Under the pieces are notes generated by a model, which was not told the DNA's origin, made no database searches, and saw nothing but the letters and a program-made list of their open reading frames with translations. This document shows, in pieces, positions 4,219-5,101 of a stretch of 5,101 bases of DNA (positions within the stretch are counted from its first letter, which is position 1; each line of letters begins with the position of its first letter). The stretch comes from Oscillospiraceae bacterium (lineage in GTDB: Bacteria; Bacillota; Clostridia; Oscillospirales; Oscillospiraceae), in contig JAHHRT010000100.1 of assembly GCA_020025615.1 (NCBI GenBank), positions 1 to 5,101 of the forward strand, written 5' to 3'. Made by a program: the position numbers and the translations under genes.

Positions 4219-5010
4219 ATGAAGAAACAGATTCTTGCTTTTCTCCTGCTTCTGGTGATGGTTTTGGCAGTGCCTGTCCAGGCAGAGGGGATCTATGTTA
4301 AGGATGAGGCCGGGATTCTTACCCCGGAACAGCAGCAGAAGCTGGAAGCGGCAGCGGCTGAAATCGGGGAAAAATACCAGTGCGGCGTGTATTTTATCAG
4401 TGTACCCGATTTTACGATGACAGGGGAATCGAGCGTGCGGGAAGCGGCAAAGTATCGCTACCGCAAAGATGACCTGGGCCTGGGCAGCGGAGATGACGGC
4501 GTACTCCTGTTTATGAGCATGGACGACCGCAAGATGGCCCTGATTACCTACGGCTACGGCAATACTGCCATTACCGACAAGTATAATCAGATGATCCGGG
4601 ATGCCATGAAAAAGGACTTCCGGGATGATGATTGGTATGATGCCCTGGAAACCTATCTGGAAATGACCGGAGGCTGCATCCAGGCTGCGAGAAACGGAAG
4701 GAACTACCATCCCAGACCGAGCTTTGGTCAGCGATTGATTGCCATTGGCATTTGTATGCTGGCAGGTACGGGTGTGGCCTGGCTGGTGGTCAGCGGGATG
4801 GAGAAGAAGCTCAAGTCTGTGGCTGTGGGTACGGAAGCGACTGCTTATGCCGGGCCGGACGGCCTGAAGCTCACCGTTCGGGAAGATGATTTTATCAGTA
4901 CCACCACCAGTCGCTCCTACTCACCCAGAAGCAGCGGCGGCAGCAGCGGTGGCGGCGGGGGAACCACGGTGGATTCCGATGGCTTCGGCGGCAGCAGCGA
5001 CAGCTTCTAA
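4219..5010 (+). CDS. TPM-domain protein with signal peptide and Gly/Ser tail, YdjH-like
   Basis: A 263-residue protein. Residues 1-22 form a signal peptide (KK, a Leu-rich core, VQA before E23). A TPM domain (PF04536) follows at about 26-155, with YVKDEAGILTPEQQQKLE, a GDDGVLLFMSMDDRK strand-turn at 91-105, and ALITYGYG. A membrane helix lies at about 173-193, then a region of about 40 residues and a low-complexity tail rich in Gly and Ser from about 232 that ends in GFGGSSDSF, typical of TPM/YgcG proteins. The TPM domain should therefore lie outside the membrane and the tail inside. Family members have been linked to phosphatase activity in plants and to membrane-complex roles in bacteria; the activity here is unknown. 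AAGGAGGG (4204-4211) overlaps the stop codon of the preceding gene and only 13 bases separate the two genes, so they are co-transcribed and perhaps translationally coupled. The pair resembles ydjG-ydjH. Confidence 0.87.
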   Translation: MKKQILAFLLLLVMVLAVPVQAEGIYVKDEAGILTPEQQQKLEAAAAEIGEKYQCGVYFISVPDFTMTGESSVREAAKYRYRKDDLGLGSGDDGVLLFMSMDDRKMALITYGYGNTAITDKYNQMIRDAMKKDFRDDDWYDALETYLEMTGGCIQAARNGRNYHPRPSFGQRLIAIGICMLAGTGVAWLVVSGMEKKLKSVAVGTEATAYAGPDGLKLTVREDDFISTTTSRSYSPRSSGGSSGGGGGTTVDSDGFGGSSDSF

Positions 5011-5039
5011 TAGATTGCTGAAATTTTCCAATACAGTCT

Positions 5040-5074
5040 AAACCAGGGTGCAGAAAAATCTGCACCCTGGTTTT
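5040..5074 (+). terminator. Intrinsic terminator of the zinc-ribbon/TPM operon
   Basis: A perfect 15-pair stem joins 5040-5054 and 5059-5073 (core CCAGGGTGCAGA/TCTGCACCCTGG) around an AAAA loop, followed by TTTTCG. It starts about 30 bases after the TPM stop codon. It closes the operon, so no further gene to the right is expected in the same transcript. The last 27 bases of the window show nothing recognisable. Confidence 0.92.
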
Positions 5075-5101
5075 CGCTGCTTAGAAAGTGATACAAAAAG
5101 G

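Noticed and set aside
3967..4710. 247-residue minus-strand open frame, and a similar one at 3060-3722
   Set aside because: Both are shadows of the zinc-ribbon and TPM genes, which have domains, ribosome binding sites and a shared operon layout.

Overview
The window looks like chromosomal DNA of a Gram-positive anaerobe in the Clostridia, most likely Oscillospiraceae-like. I infer this from strong AGGAGG-type ribosome binding sites, sigma-A-type promoters, U-tailed intrinsic terminators, moderately GC-rich genes with AT-rich control regions, and the families present: a PfoR-like lone PTS IIC, and a YdjG/YdjH-type zinc-ribbon plus TPM pair. No phage, IS, CRISPR, tRNA or rRNA is visible.

Layout. 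(1) Positions 1-765, minus strand: an MBL-fold metallo-hydrolase of the dihydropterin-synthase-like group, cut by the left edge, with its own extended -10 promoter. (2) Positions 869-1984, minus strand: a lone PTS EIIC-like membrane protein with no EIIA or EIIB. It starts at GTG and ends at a strong terminator. It is preceded by a terminator-like leader hairpin, a consensus TTGACA/TATAAT promoter and a perfect 28-bp palindrome. (3) About 2114-2940: roughly 800 bases with no credible conventional gene. The plus strand is purine-rich, with short repeated words, small hairpins and two nested long-range complementarities. A possible promoter stands at the left and two consecutive intrinsic terminators at the right. 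I read it as a gene for a large structured non-coding RNA of about 0.65-0.7 kb. (4) Positions 2971-5074, plus strand: a promoter, a foldable leader of about 115 nt, a double zinc-ribbon protein with a C-terminal membrane segment (YdjG-like), a secreted or membrane-anchored TPM-domain protein (YdjH-like), and a strong terminator.

How the parts relate. The PTS-like gene and the putative RNA diverge from a shared control region holding the palindrome, so one regulator could affect both. The zinc-ribbon and TPM genes form a tight two-gene operon. Homologous genes in Bacillus subtilis lie in the pspA-ydjGHI envelope-stress operon, but neither a PspA nor a YdjI (SPFH) gene is in this window, and the operon is closed by a terminator. 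The most interesting element is the putative large RNA at about 2190-2900. I cannot assign it to a known family from sequence reading alone.
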